A DNA stretch of 64,000 nt from Parvibaculaceae bacterium Mf 1.05b.01 (GCA_000509225.1 BAOK01000001.1:2724168-2788167), one strand, 5' to 3'; positions 38,599 to 48,578 are shown, counted from the stretch's first letter. Translations and numbers: made by a program. Notes: generated by a model from the sequence alone, not told the origin.

Positions 38599-40062
38599 AT
38601 GAAACGCATCGGGCTCATTCTAATTGGACTGATGGTCCTGGTAGTAGGGATTGCATTGGTGCGCACGCTAACGCTTTCGGGTCCAGACGCCGCCTCCTCC
38701 GCCGCGGTGGACCCGGTCGAGATCGATGCAAACGCAGCAGCAAACCGTTTGGGCGAAGCTATTCAGTTTGAAACGCTTTCGACGCAGTTCGCGCGGGAAG
38801 AAAAACGTGCTCCCTTTGTCGAGTTCCGGAATTGGGCTGAGGCAACCTATCCTGCCTTTCACCGTGTCGCATCCCGGGAAGTGATCAGCAAATATTCTCT
38901 CTTCTTTACCTGGGAGGGCAGCGACCCATCGCTGGAGCCCATTCTACTTATGTCCCACATGGATGTCGTGCCCATCGCACCTGGGACTGAGCAAAACTGG
39001 GAAGAGGATCCTTTTTCTGGCAAGGTTGCAGACGGTTTCATATGGGGCCGCGGCGCCATAGACGATAAGGGTTCTCTGATCGCGATCCTTGAAGGTGCTG
39101 AACATCTGGCCGCGCAGGGCTACCGGCCACGGCGGACCATTCATTTCTTCTTTGGACATGATGAAGAAGTCGGCGGCCCCAGCGGTGCACAGAAGATGGC
39201 ACCATTGCTTCAAGAGCGTGGTATTCGCCTACACTGGGTGGCTGATGAGGGAGGCGTAGTTGCAGACGGCCTGGTGCCCGGTGTCGACAGCCCAGTCGCC
39301 CTTGTTGGCGTCGCAGAGAAGGGCTACGTCACTCTTGATCTGACAGCGTCGGCACCTGGCGGACATTCCTCCATGCCACCGGGCGCCACCGCAATTGGTC
39401 GCCTTTCAACAGCAATTGACCGGCTCGAAAACACTCCCTTTTCTGGTGGTATTACAGGACCGGTTGCAGACATGTTGGATGCGATTGCTCCCTCAACCCC
39501 GTTCGCTTTGCGCTTTGCTCTGGCAAACCGCTGGATCACGGGATCGCTTGTAGAGGCCAATCTTCGCAGCAACCCGACAATGGCGGCTGCGATGGCAACG
39601 ACCATTGCGCCAACTTTGATCAATGCTGGCGTGAAAGAAAACGTGCTGCCGCATTCTGCGAGCGCCAAAGTCAATTTCCGCATTCATCCCCGTGACACAG
39701 TTGAGAGCATTGTCGCCCATGTAACAGCGGCGATTGATGACGAGAACGTCAAGGTGAGCGTGTTCAATCCAGGTCGCGAAGCAAGTGCTGTCTCCAGCAC
39801 AGAGTCTGACGGGTACCAGATTATCTCGCAGACCATTCGGGATACGTTTGACGGTGCTATTGTCGCGCCGAACCTCGTTGTTGGCGGAACTGACGCACGG
39901 CAGTTCGAGCTGGTGTCAGACAATGTCTATCGCTTCATCCCGATTGTGCTTGGCCCCAATGACACAAGCCGTTTTCACGGGACCAATGAACGCATCACTG
40001 TTGAGAATATGGGGAAGGCGGTTCAGTTCTATGTGCGCCTGATCGAGCGGGGCAGCGAATAG
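38599..40062 (+). CDS. M20 family metallopeptidase (carboxypeptidase S-like)
   Basis: A 487-residue zinc exopeptidase resembling yeast Gly-X carboxypeptidase. A single N-terminal hydrophobic segment (about 4-23) anchors or exports it. Two-zinc motifs are seen in order: LMSHMDVVPI, WGRGAIDDKGSL, FFGHDEEVGG, and a C-terminal FHGTNER with the last ligand. The lid domain (PGGHSSMPPG) lies between. It is divergent from chvI. Natural substrate unknown; dipeptides or N-acyl amino acids are the family's usual substrates. Confidence 0.88.
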   Translation: MKRIGLILIGLMVLVVGIALVRTLTLSGPDAASSAAVDPVEIDANAAANRLGEAIQFETLSTQFAREEKRAPFVEFRNWAEATYPAFHRVASREVISKYSLFFTWEGSDPSLEPILLMSHMDVVPIAPGTEQNWEEDPFSGKVADGFIWGRGAIDDKGSLIAILEGAEHLAAQGYRPRRTIHFFFGHDEEVGGPSGAQKMAPLLQERGIRLHWVADEGGVVADGLVPGVDSPVALVGVAEKGYVTLDLTASAPGGHSSMPPGATAIGRLSTAIDRLENTPFSGGITGPVADMLDAIAPSTPFALRFALANRWITGSLVEANLRSNPTMAAAMATTIAPTLINAGVKENVLPHSASAKVNFRIHPRDTVESIVAHVTAAIDDENVKVSVFNPGREASAVSSTESDGYQIISQTIRDTFDGAIVAPNLVVGGTDARQFELVSDNVYRFIPIVLGPNDTSRFHGTNERITVENMGKAVQFYVRLIERGSE

Positions 40063-40087
40063 GCTTCTGCGCACCACCTACAAATAA

Positions 40088-40115
40088 AAACGCCCGGCCA
40101 ATGAGCCGGGCGTTT
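40088..40115. terminator. Bidirectional terminator between peptidase and YHS genes
   Basis: AAACGCCCGGC (40088-40098) pairs perfectly with GCCGGGCGTTT (40105-40115), loop 6 nt, with a short A-run before and a T-rich stretch after. It separates two converging genes. Confidence 0.85.
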
Positions 40116-40137
40116 GCTTTTGCGTGATGCGTCTTGT

Positions 40138-40596
40138 TTAGAGTTCGCTTGCAGGCGTGTCTTCGATTTGCTCCCAGAGCTCATCAGCCGTCGCAATCTT
40201 GCCAGGTACATCCTGCAGCCACAGGTCCTGAATTTTTGCATCGAGGTTCAGGTACAGACGCTCGTCAACAATGCGCCATACTTCTGGGTCGCCGAAGAAT
40301 TTCTTGCCAACAGACACACCGAATGCGCAGTAGCCGCCATAGGCTGGCAGGAACTTCGCTGGGTCAGCGTCGAAGGTTGCTTTGTTTTCGGCACTAGAGA
40401 AGAGATAAGTCACGCCGTCATGGACAGAGACGTTGTGGCCATTGCCGCGCAATGGTTTTGGGTTGGCGTGATAAGAAACGAGATCATATCCAGCGACACC
40501 AACCGTTGAGTGACCATCTGCTGCCTGGGCAACCTGGACACCCAGCAGGAGGAAGGCAGCAGCGGCTGCCGTGAAGAATGCTTTTACAGATACCAT
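40138..40596 (-). CDS. Secreted YHS domain protein
   Basis: A 152-residue protein with a Sec-type signal peptide (MVSVKAFFTAAAAAFLLLG, ending near AQA at residue 25). The mature part contains a YHS domain: GYDLVSYHANPKPLRGN, then YLFSSAENKATFDADPAKFLPAYGGYCAFGVS. YHS domains are thought to bind metal, and one Cys is present in GYCAFG. Length and layout match periplasmic YHS proteins of proteobacteria. A perfect palindrome 60 bp upstream matches one in front of the divergent TetR gene, so both are likely under that regulator. Physiological role unknown. Confidence 0.84.
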   Translation of the reverse strand: MVSVKAFFTAAAAAFLLLGVQVAQAADGHSTVGVAGYDLVSYHANPKPLRGNGHNVSVHDGVTYLFSSAENKATFDADPAKFLPAYGGYCAFGVSVGKKFFGDPEVWRIVDERLYLNLDAKIQDLWLQDVPGKIATADELWEQIEDTPASEL

Positions 40597-40656
40597 GGGT
40601 CTTCTCCTTGACTTGGTTCAGCTCCCCGGCCCCAAGCCGGTGGAAACTCCATGAAG

Positions 40657-40676
40657 AGGAAACAGATCTGTTTCCT
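40657..40676. promoter_or_regulatory. Putative TetR operator in front of the YHS gene
   Basis: AGGAAACAGA at 40657-40666 is followed by its exact reverse complement TCTGTTTCCT. The core GAAACAGATCTGTTTC recurs with one change at 40834-40849, in front of the TetR gene. A half-site GGTTTCCTTG is also seen near 40700. Confidence 0.7.
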
Positions 40677-40833
40677 TGGGTTCAGAGATAGACAGTTCGG
40701 TTTCCTTGTTCAAGACATGGCCTCTGCACGCCAAAACAACATAAGACGTTGTTTTTAAAAGCTTTTACCGACATACGGACCAAAACCTCACAGTCATGTG
40801 ATCGACAAAGAGCTATTAGACCCTATATTCTGA

Positions 40834-40849
40834 GAAACAAATCTGTTTC
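40834..40849. promoter_or_regulatory. Putative TetR autoregulatory operator
   Basis: GAAACAAATCTGTTTC is a near-perfect palindrome and differs from the palindrome at 40659-40674 at one position. It ends 11 bp before the TetR start codon, a typical site for self-repression. Confidence 0.7.
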
Positions 40850-40860
40850 GGAGAAATGCG

Positions 40861-41427
40861 ATGCCTCAAAGTCGGCGAGATCATTTGATGACGGTTGCCC
40901 GTGACCTGTTTATCGAGCATGGCTTTCATGGCACGGGCATCGACAAGATATTGGGAGAGGCAGGCGTCTCCAAGAAAACGCTCTATACCCATTTCAGATC
41001 CAAAGACGAACTCATCCTGGCAGTTCTAAAAGAACATGATGGCAGCTTCCGCAATCATTTCATGCGCCAGGTTGAACAGGTCTCCACCGATCCTCGAGCC
41101 CGCTTGATGGCTGTGTTTGATGTGGCCGAAGCCTGGTTTGAGACGCCAAGTTTTTTTGGATGTGTCTTCATCAATGCTGTCGGTGAATATTCTGAAGCGG
41201 ATACGCCCATCCGGAACGCCTGCCGTGACTTTAAAAGACAGATGACGGACTTCATTGTCCGGCTCTCGAAAGAGGCTGGTGCAGCAGACTATACCTCGCT
41301 GGGCAATCAACTATCCCTTCTGCTTGAAGGGGCGATTGTTACAGCACAGGTTTCTGACAGAGAGATCGCGATCAACTCAGCCCGCTCGGCAGCGGCGATC
41401 CTGATTGATAAGGCGCTGGAACATTAG
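40861..41427 (+). CDS. TetR/AcrR family regulator (YHS-linked)
   Basis: A 188-residue regulator. The N-terminal helix-turn-helix runs from ARDLFIEHGFHGTGIDKILGEAGVSKKTLYTHF, with the recognition helix VSKKTLYTHF. The C-terminal ligand domain contains FFGCVFINAVGEYSE; the single Cys in a GC-hydrophobic motif recurs in several TetR proteins that sense electrophiles, an inference only. The gene is divergent from the YHS gene, and matching palindromes precede both. Its 3' end overlaps the MATE gene end by 4 bp (converging). Confidence 0.88.
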   Translation: MPQSRRDHLMTVARDLFIEHGFHGTGIDKILGEAGVSKKTLYTHFRSKDELILAVLKEHDGSFRNHFMRQVEQVSTDPRARLMAVFDVAEAWFETPSFFGCVFINAVGEYSEADTPIRNACRDFKRQMTDFIVRLSKEAGAADYTSLGNQLSLLLEGAIVTAQVSDREIAINSARSAAAILIDKALEH

Positions 41428-42833
41428 GTCCGCTTGATCGGCCGCTTAGAGACAAGTGAGAAGCGAACGACTTGCAGCCCTACGGACAAAAAGACCGCCG
41501 CCCCAATGCCGATCTGAAGACCAACAGCGCCGAGATCAAAATGAAAGGCGCAGGCCCACGCTACCGGCACGCCGACACACCAGAATGCGAAGATGTGCAT
41601 GAACATGGGCACCCAGACATCGCCCATGCCGCGCAACGACCCCATGGCGACGTTCATCATGCCATCTGCAACAATAAAGAGGCCCGCCGCAAGAAGCGTC
41701 CAGCGGGCAATCTCAAGCACCGCCAGTTCATTTACATAGAGCGAGGCAATGCCATAGGGCACGACCAGCATGGCGATGGCCGGTAGAGCGAGCAGGATCG
41801 CGACCAAGCCCAGTCCAACCCATCCAGCCATGCGGACACCTGCAGGGTCCTGACGCCCTACGGCGTTCCCAACGCGCACAGCTGTCGCGGCCGCCATGCC
41901 TATGGAGGCCATGACCATGAGTGCGACTGCATTGTTGGTGATCTGGTGAGCAGCAAGGGCCGCCGGGCCGATCGCCCCTGCCATAAAGACAAGCGAGGAA
42001 AAGGCCGCTGATTCCAGTCCATAGGCCATGCCAGTTGCGGCCCCAAGGTTGCGCATCTTGGTGCCGAGCGCCCCACTCAGCCTCACAGCATCATGACCAA
42101 TTTTTTTCCAGGGCGCCCAAACACCAAACTGATCCTCGCCTTGGCGTAGCGGCAACGAAACAATGTATCCCACCATGGCAAGCGCAGCGACCCACCGCAC
42201 AGCAGAGGTCGCAATCACCGCACCGTCGGCGCCCATGGCGAGACCGGTGCCGCCCCATCCGAAGATCAGCATGCCGTTCAGCGCAAAGTTCAGAATGTTC
42301 ACGATAAGCATCACCGTCATGCCCACCCGCGGGCGTTGAACACTCTCCAGAAAGTAGCTTGAGGCGACATAGAGCAGCATGGCGGGCATGCCCCATCCGA
42401 AATGGATCGATGTACTGCCGCCGCCCGCGGCAAGAGAGGGAGACTGTCCGAACAGCAAAAGAAGGCTCTCGCCTGCCAGGCAGATAAGACCCAGCACGAC
42501 ACCCAAGACGAGCGCGTGATAAGTCCCAGAGCGCCAGACCTCCCCACATCTTTTGTGTTCTTCGGCCCCATAGGCTTGAGACGAAAGGATCATAGTGCCT
42601 TGCAGAAGGCCGATGCACACAAGCATGATGACCCCCTGGATCGCCATGCCGAGACCCAAGAAAGCCAATTCCTCGCCGCCGACCTGCCCCACCATGACCG
42701 TGTCCACGGTAAAGAGGACGAGTATGCCGGCGCGCGCGACAATCACCGGCCCTGCCAGTGTCAAAGTGCGCTTCACATGTTCCATCAGGGACATGTCGTC
42801 GGCATGGGGCGGCAGGGAGGCCGGTTCAGTCAT
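41424..42833 (-). CDS. MATE family efflux transporter
   Basis: A 469-residue integral membrane protein with about twelve transmembrane segments arranged as two similar bundles. The first begins LAGPVIVARAGILVLFTVDTVMVGQ and the second around the segment AATGMAYGLESAAFSSLVFMAGAIG, both typical of MATE drug and sodium (or proton) antiporters. Converges with the TetR gene and may or may not be controlled by it; no matching palindrome is seen near its start. Substrate unknown. Confidence 0.88.
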   Translation of the reverse strand: MTEPASLPPHADDMSLMEHVKRTLTLAGPVIVARAGILVLFTVDTVMVGQVGGEELAFLGLGMAIQGVIMLVCIGLLQGTMILSSQAYGAEEHKRCGEVWRSGTYHALVLGVVLGLICLAGESLLLLFGQSPSLAAGGGSTSIHFGWGMPAMLLYVASSYFLESVQRPRVGMTVMLIVNILNFALNGMLIFGWGGTGLAMGADGAVIATSAVRWVAALAMVGYIVSLPLRQGEDQFGVWAPWKKIGHDAVRLSGALGTKMRNLGAATGMAYGLESAAFSSLVFMAGAIGPAALAAHQITNNAVALMVMASIGMAAATAVRVGNAVGRQDPAGVRMAGWVGLGLVAILLALPAIAMLVVPYGIASLYVNELAVLEIARWTLLAAGLFIVADGMMNVAMGSLRGMGDVWVPMFMHIFAFWCVGVPVAWACAFHFDLGAVGLQIGIGAAVFLSVGLQVVRFSLVSKRPIKRT

Positions 42834-42933
42834 GGGCGTTGAGCTTCAATACAAAAAGCCATGGGTGGATCCCATGGCTGCAACGTGCAAGTCGGATTAT
42901 CTTTCCGAACTGGGCCGAGTATAAAGAGTGACC

Positions 42934-43404
42934 ATGGCAAGCACAGAGAAAAAACAGTCGATCGAGGCAGCACGAGATCTGCTGACACAGACCCGCGCGG
43001 GTGCGCTCGGTTCTATCAACGGTGATGGAAGCCCGCTGGTCACGCTGGTGGCGGTCGCGACAATGGAGGATGGTGCTCCGCTCTTGCTGCTTTCGCAAAT
43101 TGCGGCCCACACCCAAAACCTCCTTCGAGAGCCCCGCGCTTCATTGTTGCTGGAAGGCACAAGCAACGATCCTGACCCTATGACGGCGCCGCGCCTGTCG
43201 CTCAATGGGCTGATCGTGGCACTGGACAAAGGCCAGACAATCGCCGCCAAACCTCGTTTCATTGAAAAGCACCCGGGGTCTGTGACTTACGACACCGAGC
43301 TTGATTTCCACTATTACCGCCTCGCTATTGAGAGCGCGCGCTTCAACCAAGGGTTCGGCCGGTTCCGGAAGCTTGGGCCCAGCGATCTTCTGATCGCGGG
43401 CTAA
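42934..43404 (+). CDS. Pyridoxamine 5'-phosphate oxidase-like protein (HugZ type)
   Basis: A 156-residue split-barrel flavin-binding-fold protein. ARDLLTQTRAGALGSINGDGSP is the usual first strand pair, followed by LLLLSQIAAHTQNLLREPRASLLL, in which the SxxAxHTxN pattern matches the HugZ/heme-utilisation subgroup. The protein stops at the split barrel and lacks the C-terminal heme-binding domain of full-length HugZ. Cofactor and reaction are unproven. The ATG at 42934 is preferred over a GTG six bases upstream by spacing from AAGAG. It lies 16 bp before the next gene. Confidence 0.8.
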   Translation: MASTEKKQSIEAARDLLTQTRAGALGSINGDGSPLVTLVAVATMEDGAPLLLLSQIAAHTQNLLREPRASLLLEGTSNDPDPMTAPRLSLNGLIVALDKGQTIAAKPRFIEKHPGSVTYDTELDFHYYRLAIESARFNQGFGRFRKLGPSDLLIAG

Positions 43405-43420
43405 ACCCTGAAAGCCTGCC

Positions 43421-43963
43421 ATGCCCCTCCAGATTGACACCATAGAGACAAGACGGCTCCTTCTTACGGCCCTCTCCTTCAATCATTCCGACCCCATGTT
43501 CAGACTCTGGTCGCATCCTGATGTGTGTCGCTATTCTGGCACCGTCACAGACTATGACCGGATCGAGATCCCGATGCCCGCCGCCTCCCCTGCAGAGAGC
43601 GACAAAATCATCGACTTTTGGCAACGGGCGGCTGCGGACGGGTGGGGCTTTCGATGGGCCATGCTTGATCGCTCAAGCGGCCGCATGTTCGGGCATATTG
43701 GCTTCAACTCTCTCGGTCCCGTCAGCGAGCTGGCATACCACCTCCATCCGGATCATTGGGGAAAGGGCATCATGTCAGAGGCCGCGGCGGCCGCTATTGA
43801 CTGGGCGCGACAGTCGACGCCCGAAACCACATTGGAGGCCTTCATTGCCCCGGAAAACAAAGCCTCAATTAGGCTGGCGCTGGGCCTCAATTTTACACCG
43901 ACGGGCCAATTCTCAGATGGTGCGGAGTGCTACCGGCTTGAGCCCCTCAGCCCCACCCAATAA
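43421..43963 (+). CDS. GNAT family acetyltransferase, RimJ/RimL type
   Basis: A 180-residue acetyltransferase. ETRRLLLTALSFNHSDPMF is the typical first strand and helix of the RimJ/RimL subgroup. The acetyl-CoA site is in YHLHPDHWGKGIMSEAAAAAIDWA (G-K-G pattern), followed by AFIAPENKASIRLALGLNF. These enzymes acetylate protein N-termini or small molecules; target unknown. Starts 16 bp after the HugZ-like gene and is likely co-transcribed with it. Confidence 0.82.
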   Translation: MPLQIDTIETRRLLLTALSFNHSDPMFRLWSHPDVCRYSGTVTDYDRIEIPMPAASPAESDKIIDFWQRAAADGWGFRWAMLDRSSGRMFGHIGFNSLGPVSELAYHLHPDHWGKGIMSEAAAAAIDWARQSTPETTLEAFIAPENKASIRLALGLNFTPTGQFSDGAECYRLEPLSPTQ

Positions 43964-44347
43964 GGGGACATTCCGCCTGCCGGTTAACCCTGTTCTGAGG
44001 GCCCAAAAGTGGCTTTAGGCAGAGTGTTCTAAACCCCTGGCAAAAGGTCCCGAAACGCGCCCGAATCCTGTTGCAGAAGCCCGACCGCCTCACTATGGTG
44101 GCCGCCACTTGAGAAGCCTTCGCATAGGGTGAGCCACGCAATCCAAGATGTGGTCGTCCGCCCCAGCTGAGCCAGGCTTTTGGGCCCCGGATGGGGCCGG
44201 AAACCCTCAGCCACGGAAACGCTTGAGGATTCTCAGTTGCAGGAACAGTTAGCGGAAATTGGAGCGGGTCTGCCCGCCATAAACCAGTTTCGGTAACCCA
44301 CGGTCGGGGCATACGACCGAACAGGCGAGACGCGAAGGAGAGCGGAC
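43964..44347. other. Gene-free stretch and pckA leader
   Basis: About 384 bp between the GNAT gene and pckA. No gene, repeat or strong terminator is seen. The last 20 bp hold GAAGGAGAGC, the pckA ribosome site. In related bacteria pckA is adjacent to chvIG; here several genes separate them. Confidence 0.5.
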
Positions 44348-45961
44348 GTGAAACAGACGGGTCGGCACATCAGCAAAAATGGTGTGGAAAATCAGGGTCT
44401 CAAAAACCTGGCACAGGTAAATTGGAATTTGAAGCCAGCCGCTCTTTATGAAATTGCGCTGAAGCGCGGTGAAGGCGAACTCTCCTCGGGCGGCGCTTTT
44501 GTCAGCCGCACAGGTGAACATACGGGCCGCTCCGCGCAGGACAAATTCGTTGTCAAAGACGACACCACCAAAGACACCGTCTGGTGGGATAATGCGAAAG
44601 CAATGACCCCGGAACAATTCGACCTTCTCCACGCGGACATGCTGGCACACGCAGAAGGCAAAGAGCTCTTTGTTCAAGACCTTTTCGGCGGCGCCGACCC
44701 AACCCACCGCCTGCCAACACGTGTCTTCACAGAGCTTTGCTGGCACTCTCTTTTCATTCAGAACCTGCTCATCGAACCCAAGCCGGAAGAGCTTGATGAT
44801 TTCGATCCAAAGTTCACCATCATCAACCTTCCAAGCTTCCGCGCCGACCCTGAAAAGTATGGCTGCCGGACCGAGACGGTGATCGCGTGTAACTTCATTA
44901 AGCGGATTGTTCTCATCGGCGGCACGTCTTATGCCGGTGAAACTAAGAAGTCTGTTTTCTCCATGCTGAATTACGAACTGCCTGGCAAAAAAGTTATGCC
45001 GATGCACTGTTCGATCAATGTGGGTGACGATGGCGATTCAGCCATTTTCTTTGGTCTGTCTGGCACAGGCAAAACCACTCTTTCCGCAGTCGCATCTCGG
45101 ACACTGGTTGGTGATGACGAGCATGGCTGGTCCGAAAACGGTGTCTTCAATTTTGAAGGCGGCTGCTACGCGAAGATGATCAATCTCTCCGCGGAAGCCG
45201 AGCCCGAAATCTACGCCACGACGCAACGTTTTGGCACCGTGCTTGAAAATGTGGTGCTCGACCCGGAAACCCGCGAGATCGACTTTGACGATAAGTCGCT
45301 GACAGAAAACACACGCGGCGCTTATCCCCTGTCTTTCATTCCAAACGCGTCAGACACGGGCCGCGCAGGCCACCCAAAGAACATCATCATGCTCACAGCT
45401 GATGCGTTCGGGGTTCTGCCTCCTATCTCCAAACTCACACCATCACAGGCCATGTATCACTTCCTGTCTGGCTATACCGCGAAGGTTGCTGGCACAGAGA
45501 AGGGTGTTACTGAGCCCGAAGCAACATTCTCAACCTGCTTTGGCGGACCGTTCATGTCTCGTCACCCGAGCGAGTATGGCAACCTGCTCCGCGACCTGAT
45601 CGCAGAGCACAAGGTTGACTGCTGGCTGGTAAATACAGGCTGGACCGGTGGCGCCTATGGCACTGGCAGCCGGATGCCTATTAAAGAAACCCGCGCACTT
45701 CTCGCCGCGGCCCTTGATGGCAGCCTTGCAAGTGTTGAGTTCCGCACGGACGCAAACTTCGGCTTTGAAGTGCCTGTCTCGGTCCCAGGTGTCGATAATT
45801 CGATCCTGAACCCACGGGACACATGGTCTGACAAAGACGGCTATGACGCGCAGGCGAAGAAGCTCGTTTCCATGTTCATTGAGAACTTCAAGATTTATGA
45901 AGCCCATGTGGACCCAGACGTTCGCGATGCGGCGCCAGCTCCCGCACAGGCTGCTGAATAG
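44348..45961 (+). CDS. pckA: Phosphoenolpyruvate carboxykinase (ATP)
   Basis: Turns oxaloacetate and ATP into phosphoenolpyruvate, ADP and CO2, the first committed step of gluconeogenesis. The 537-residue protein has the kinase loop [11 protein letters not shown] (about 235-245), the adjacent [11 protein letters not shown], and [12 protein letters not shown], with ATP-type spacing rather than GTP-type. YFCKR-type motif residues are in [12 protein letters not shown]. The start is GTG at 44348 with GGAG upstream. In Sinorhizobium the ChvGI system affects pckA expression, which may explain its nearness to chvIG in relatives; no such site was identified here. Confidence 0.97.
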   Translation: MKQTGRHISKNGVENQGLKNLAQVNWNLKPAALYEIALKRGEGELSSGGAFVSRTGEHTGRSAQDKFVVKDDTTKDTVWWDNAKAMTPEQFDLLHADMLAHAEGKELFVQDLFGGADPTHRLPTRVFTELCWHSLFIQNLLIEPKPEELDDFDPKFTIINLPSFRADPEKYGCRTETVIACNFIKRIVLIGGTSYAGETKKSVFSMLNYELPGKKVMPMHCSINVGDDGDSAIFFGLSGTGKTTLSAVASRTLVGDDEHGWSENGVFNFEGGCYAKMINLSAEAEPEIYATTQRFGTVLENVVLDPETREIDFDDKSLTENTRGAYPLSFIPNASDTGRAGHPKNIIMLTADAFGVLPPISKLTPSQAMYHFLSGYTAKVAGTEKGVTEPEATFSTCFGGPFMSRHPSEYGNLLRDLIAEHKVDCWLVNTGWTGGAYGTGSRMPIKETRALLAAALDGSLASVEFRTDANFGFEVPVSVPGVDNSILNPRDTWSDKDGYDAQAKKLVSMFIENFKIYEAHVDPDVRDAAPAPAQAAE

Positions 45962-45990
45962 GACATTCGCTCAGTCAGAGTGACAACGAC

Positions 45991-46019
45991 AAAAGGCCGG
46001 GCTTAATGCCCGGCCTTTT
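45991..46019. terminator. Bidirectional terminator between pckA and DUF1302 gene 1
   Basis: AAAAGGCCGGGC (45991-46002) pairs perfectly with GCCCGGCCTTTT (46008-46019) around a 5-nt loop. U-runs follow the stem in both directions, fitting two converging genes. A second small hairpin (GTGGGT-GG-ACCCAC, 46022-46035) follows. Confidence 0.9.
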
Positions 46020-46070
46020 TAGTGGGTGGACCCACGCCAGCCGCCAGGCCGACGCGGGACTTCCTGGTGC

Positions 46071-48578
46071 TTAGAACGAGTAGCTCAGATTGACGGAGAC
46101 GAAATCCTTGTCACCGTCTGATGAGTATTTCTCGTTCCCAAACAGGTTGGTGTAGGAAATGCCGCCCCGCCAGGCATTCTGATAGCTGCCATTGACGGCC
46201 AGGCTCATCGACTTGGTCCCCTCGCGATAGTTACTCAGAGGTGCCGGGGAATTCCCCTTCACGTCATGGGACCAGGACAGGCTGGGGCTTACCGTAATCG
46301 GCGTTCCAAATGCATTGTTGTACTGCAATTGTCCAACCAGCACATACCCGTAAGAGAACTGGGTTGGGCGACAGCCTGCCCGGTATGACAGTCCAACGAA
46401 CGCCCCTAACGGCAAATCTGTGCCGGATGTACACACATTCCCCCACTGCGTGACGCTGAAATTGCCTTCATCGGGGACATCCGGCACCCACATGGCGCCA
46501 AGTTCCGTCAACAAGATGCCAATATCTGCGCCCAAGAACCCAACAATCGGATTTGAGTTGGTATAGGTCGCTGTTGTTCCGATATCGAAGGTCATGACTT
46601 CTTCGCGAATGGCGCCCGAATAGTCGGCAACTTCACCATTTGCCACCGAGCCACAAGTTTGATTGGCACCATAAGTCTGAAGCGCATCGACAGTCGACGT
46701 CATCGTGTCGACTCCCAGGATGTCGTCCAAGATGCAGGACGCACCCAATGCCGCGAGTGTGATCTGGTCGGTATCGGCCTGGAAAGGCTGGTCGTGCCGG
46801 ATTGCAACCTCGCCCTGCACGCCCCAATCACCCAAGGTGGTGTTGAAAGACATGCCGAACAATTTGATGTCTTCGGGATACTCGAAGTAGAGGCCCGTTG
46901 ATTCAAGCCCACCTACAGACGAACCCACGACGAGTATTTCCGTCCCATCAACCTGCAGACCGGTTACCGGATCGGTTTGCGCCAGTGACAAATTACAATT
47001 GGTAATCATGAGTTCCAGTTGGCTACCGTCCGCGACGGCGAAGCCCCCCCCAATTGCGGCATTAAGCGCCAGGGCATCTGCAGAGGTCGCACCATCGCCG
47101 ACCACCGCTTCTGCCGCCGTCACCAGGCCGTACTGGTCATTTACAGTTTGGCCATTCAGATAGATTAGCTTGTCTATCCCCCCTGTTCCCAGAGCAGCGA
47201 GACCTGCGGTCCCACCAGCAGTACAGCCCGCATTCAGCGACCCACGCGTGGTCGCATCCGAGCTGTCACCAGATGCGACATATGTGCGAACTGCTGAGTT
47301 GCTTGCATCCTGGTTGTTGAAAAATTTCTCACCAACGATCGGCAGACGCGAATGATAGTTCATGAAGTAGAAGCCGAACTCTGTGGAGTTCAATTCTTCC
47401 GCATACCACCGAAGCGCCAGCCCATATTGCCCCTGATCGTCGGCTTCCTCATCCTGCAGACGCCGGATGTCTGCAGTTCCGCCGTTCAGGTCCAGTCGGT
47501 ATTGTTCGCTCTGGCCGATCGGCAGATCAGTCTGGTAATCCAAAAAGGCGTTGGAGCCCGTCGCACAACTGAACTGTGACAGGCCCGCTGCGTCATAGGC
47601 CGCGTCAAACGCAGCGGTGAGGCCGTGGGGCTGACTACAGTTCCGGTTGAGGAAGCCGCCGCCATCGGTGCCGCTCGTTACCCAGGTGGCGGCATTTTCG
47701 TTCCCGCCGGACCCTGATCCGACGCGCGCTATGTCGGAGGTAGAGAAGGGCGCCCCCGGGCGGTCGAGCGCAATCGGCTCGAATTCCAGCTGATAGAAAG
47801 CTTCCAGCGAGAGATCATAGGGCAAGCCCAAAGAGGCATAGGCACCCCACACAGGGAGCAGTCCCTCTTTGATTTCCGCGCCTGGACGGCGGAAGGCGTT
47901 TACATCAAATGGGCTCCAGGAGCTGATGCCATTCAGAATGAATGTCGCCTCACCCCAGTTCACCACCTGTTTTCCCAGGCGCACATTGAGTGGGAGGCCG
48001 CCCACGTCAAAATCACCCGAGGCATAAAAATCCAGCAGATCAATATCACGTGCTGCATCAGGATAGCCTTCGGAGCGCAATGCAGAGCGTTCGTATGAGT
48101 CTCCATCTCCCAAAACGGCGTCATAGAACGAACTCAGGCGCGCGAAGAACTTGTAGTTCTCATAGTTCGTCTGAATGTCATTCGTCATCTTGATGGTCGC
48201 TGACGTCAGATCACCCTGATCAAAGTTCAGACGGCTGTCATCGGAGTTGATGGAGCCTGCATAATTGGTGGTGTCCCCCGTCGCCAGACTCAAATTCGCC
48301 GTTGCCCCGTGCAGCGCAGTCGCAACCGTGCCAGGCGCGCGCCCTACCGGATCCGCGATAACAGCTGTCGTATTGACTGGTCCACCGTTCCCGGGCGCAA
48401 CAAACATCATATTGCGTTCTGCAACACGCATCGAAACACCAGCCGAGACAGTCGTGTCCAAAAACACCTGCACACCACCGAAATTATATTCAAGCGCCGC
48501 CGACGGCTGCAGAGATAAGGCTACAGCTAAAGTTGCGACGCTCGCGGAGAACATTGTTCTCCCAAGAGTATTTTCCAT
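46071..48578 (-). CDS. DUF1302 family outer-membrane protein, copy 1
   Basis: An 835-residue predicted beta-barrel. A Sec signal peptide (SASVATLAVALSLQPSAALE) precedes the conserved start LEYNFGGVQVFLDTTVSAGV. Characteristic segments include NYENYKFFARLSSFYDAVLGD, VNWGEATFILNGISSWSPFD, and a C-terminus ending LSYSF with the terminal Phe used by the barrel-assembly machinery. Long insertions with paired Cys lie between strands. The family is often linked to lipid or hydrophobic-substrate degradation; its function is not established. The ATG at 48578 is supported by shared GGGACCCAATGG around the starts of copies 1 and 2. An in-frame GTG at 48629 has a stronger ribosome site (see findings). 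Confidence 0.88.
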   Translation of the reverse strand: MENTLGRTMFSASVATLAVALSLQPSAALEYNFGGVQVFLDTTVSAGVSMRVAERNMMFVAPGNGGPVNTTAVIADPVGRAPGTVATALHGATANLSLATGDTTNYAGSINSDDSRLNFDQGDLTSATIKMTNDIQTNYENYKFFARLSSFYDAVLGDGDSYERSALRSEGYPDAARDIDLLDFYASGDFDVGGLPLNVRLGKQVVNWGEATFILNGISSWSPFDVNAFRRPGAEIKEGLLPVWGAYASLGLPYDLSLEAFYQLEFEPIALDRPGAPFSTSDIARVGSGSGGNENAATWVTSGTDGGGFLNRNCSQPHGLTAAFDAAYDAAGLSQFSCATGSNAFLDYQTDLPIGQSEQYRLDLNGGTADIRRLQDEEADDQGQYGLALRWYAEELNSTEFGFYFMNYHSRLPIVGEKFFNNQDASNSAVRTYVASGDSSDATTRGSLNAGCTAGGTAGLAALGTGGIDKLIYLNGQTVNDQYGLVTAAEAVVGDGATSADALALNAAIGGGFAVADGSQLELMITNCNLSLAQTDPVTGLQVDGTEILVVGSSVGGLESTGLYFEYPEDIKLFGMSFNTTLGDWGVQGEVAIRHDQPFQADTDQITLAALGASCILDDILGVDTMTSTVDALQTYGANQTCGSVANGEVADYSGAIREEVMTFDIGTTATYTNSNPIVGFLGADIGILLTELGAMWVPDVPDEGNFSVTQWGNVCTSGTDLPLGAFVGLSYRAGCRPTQFSYGYVLVGQLQYNNAFGTPITVSPSLSWSHDVKGNSPAPLSNYREGTKSMSLAVNGSYQNAWRGGISYTNLFGNEKYSSDGDKDFVSVNLSYSF

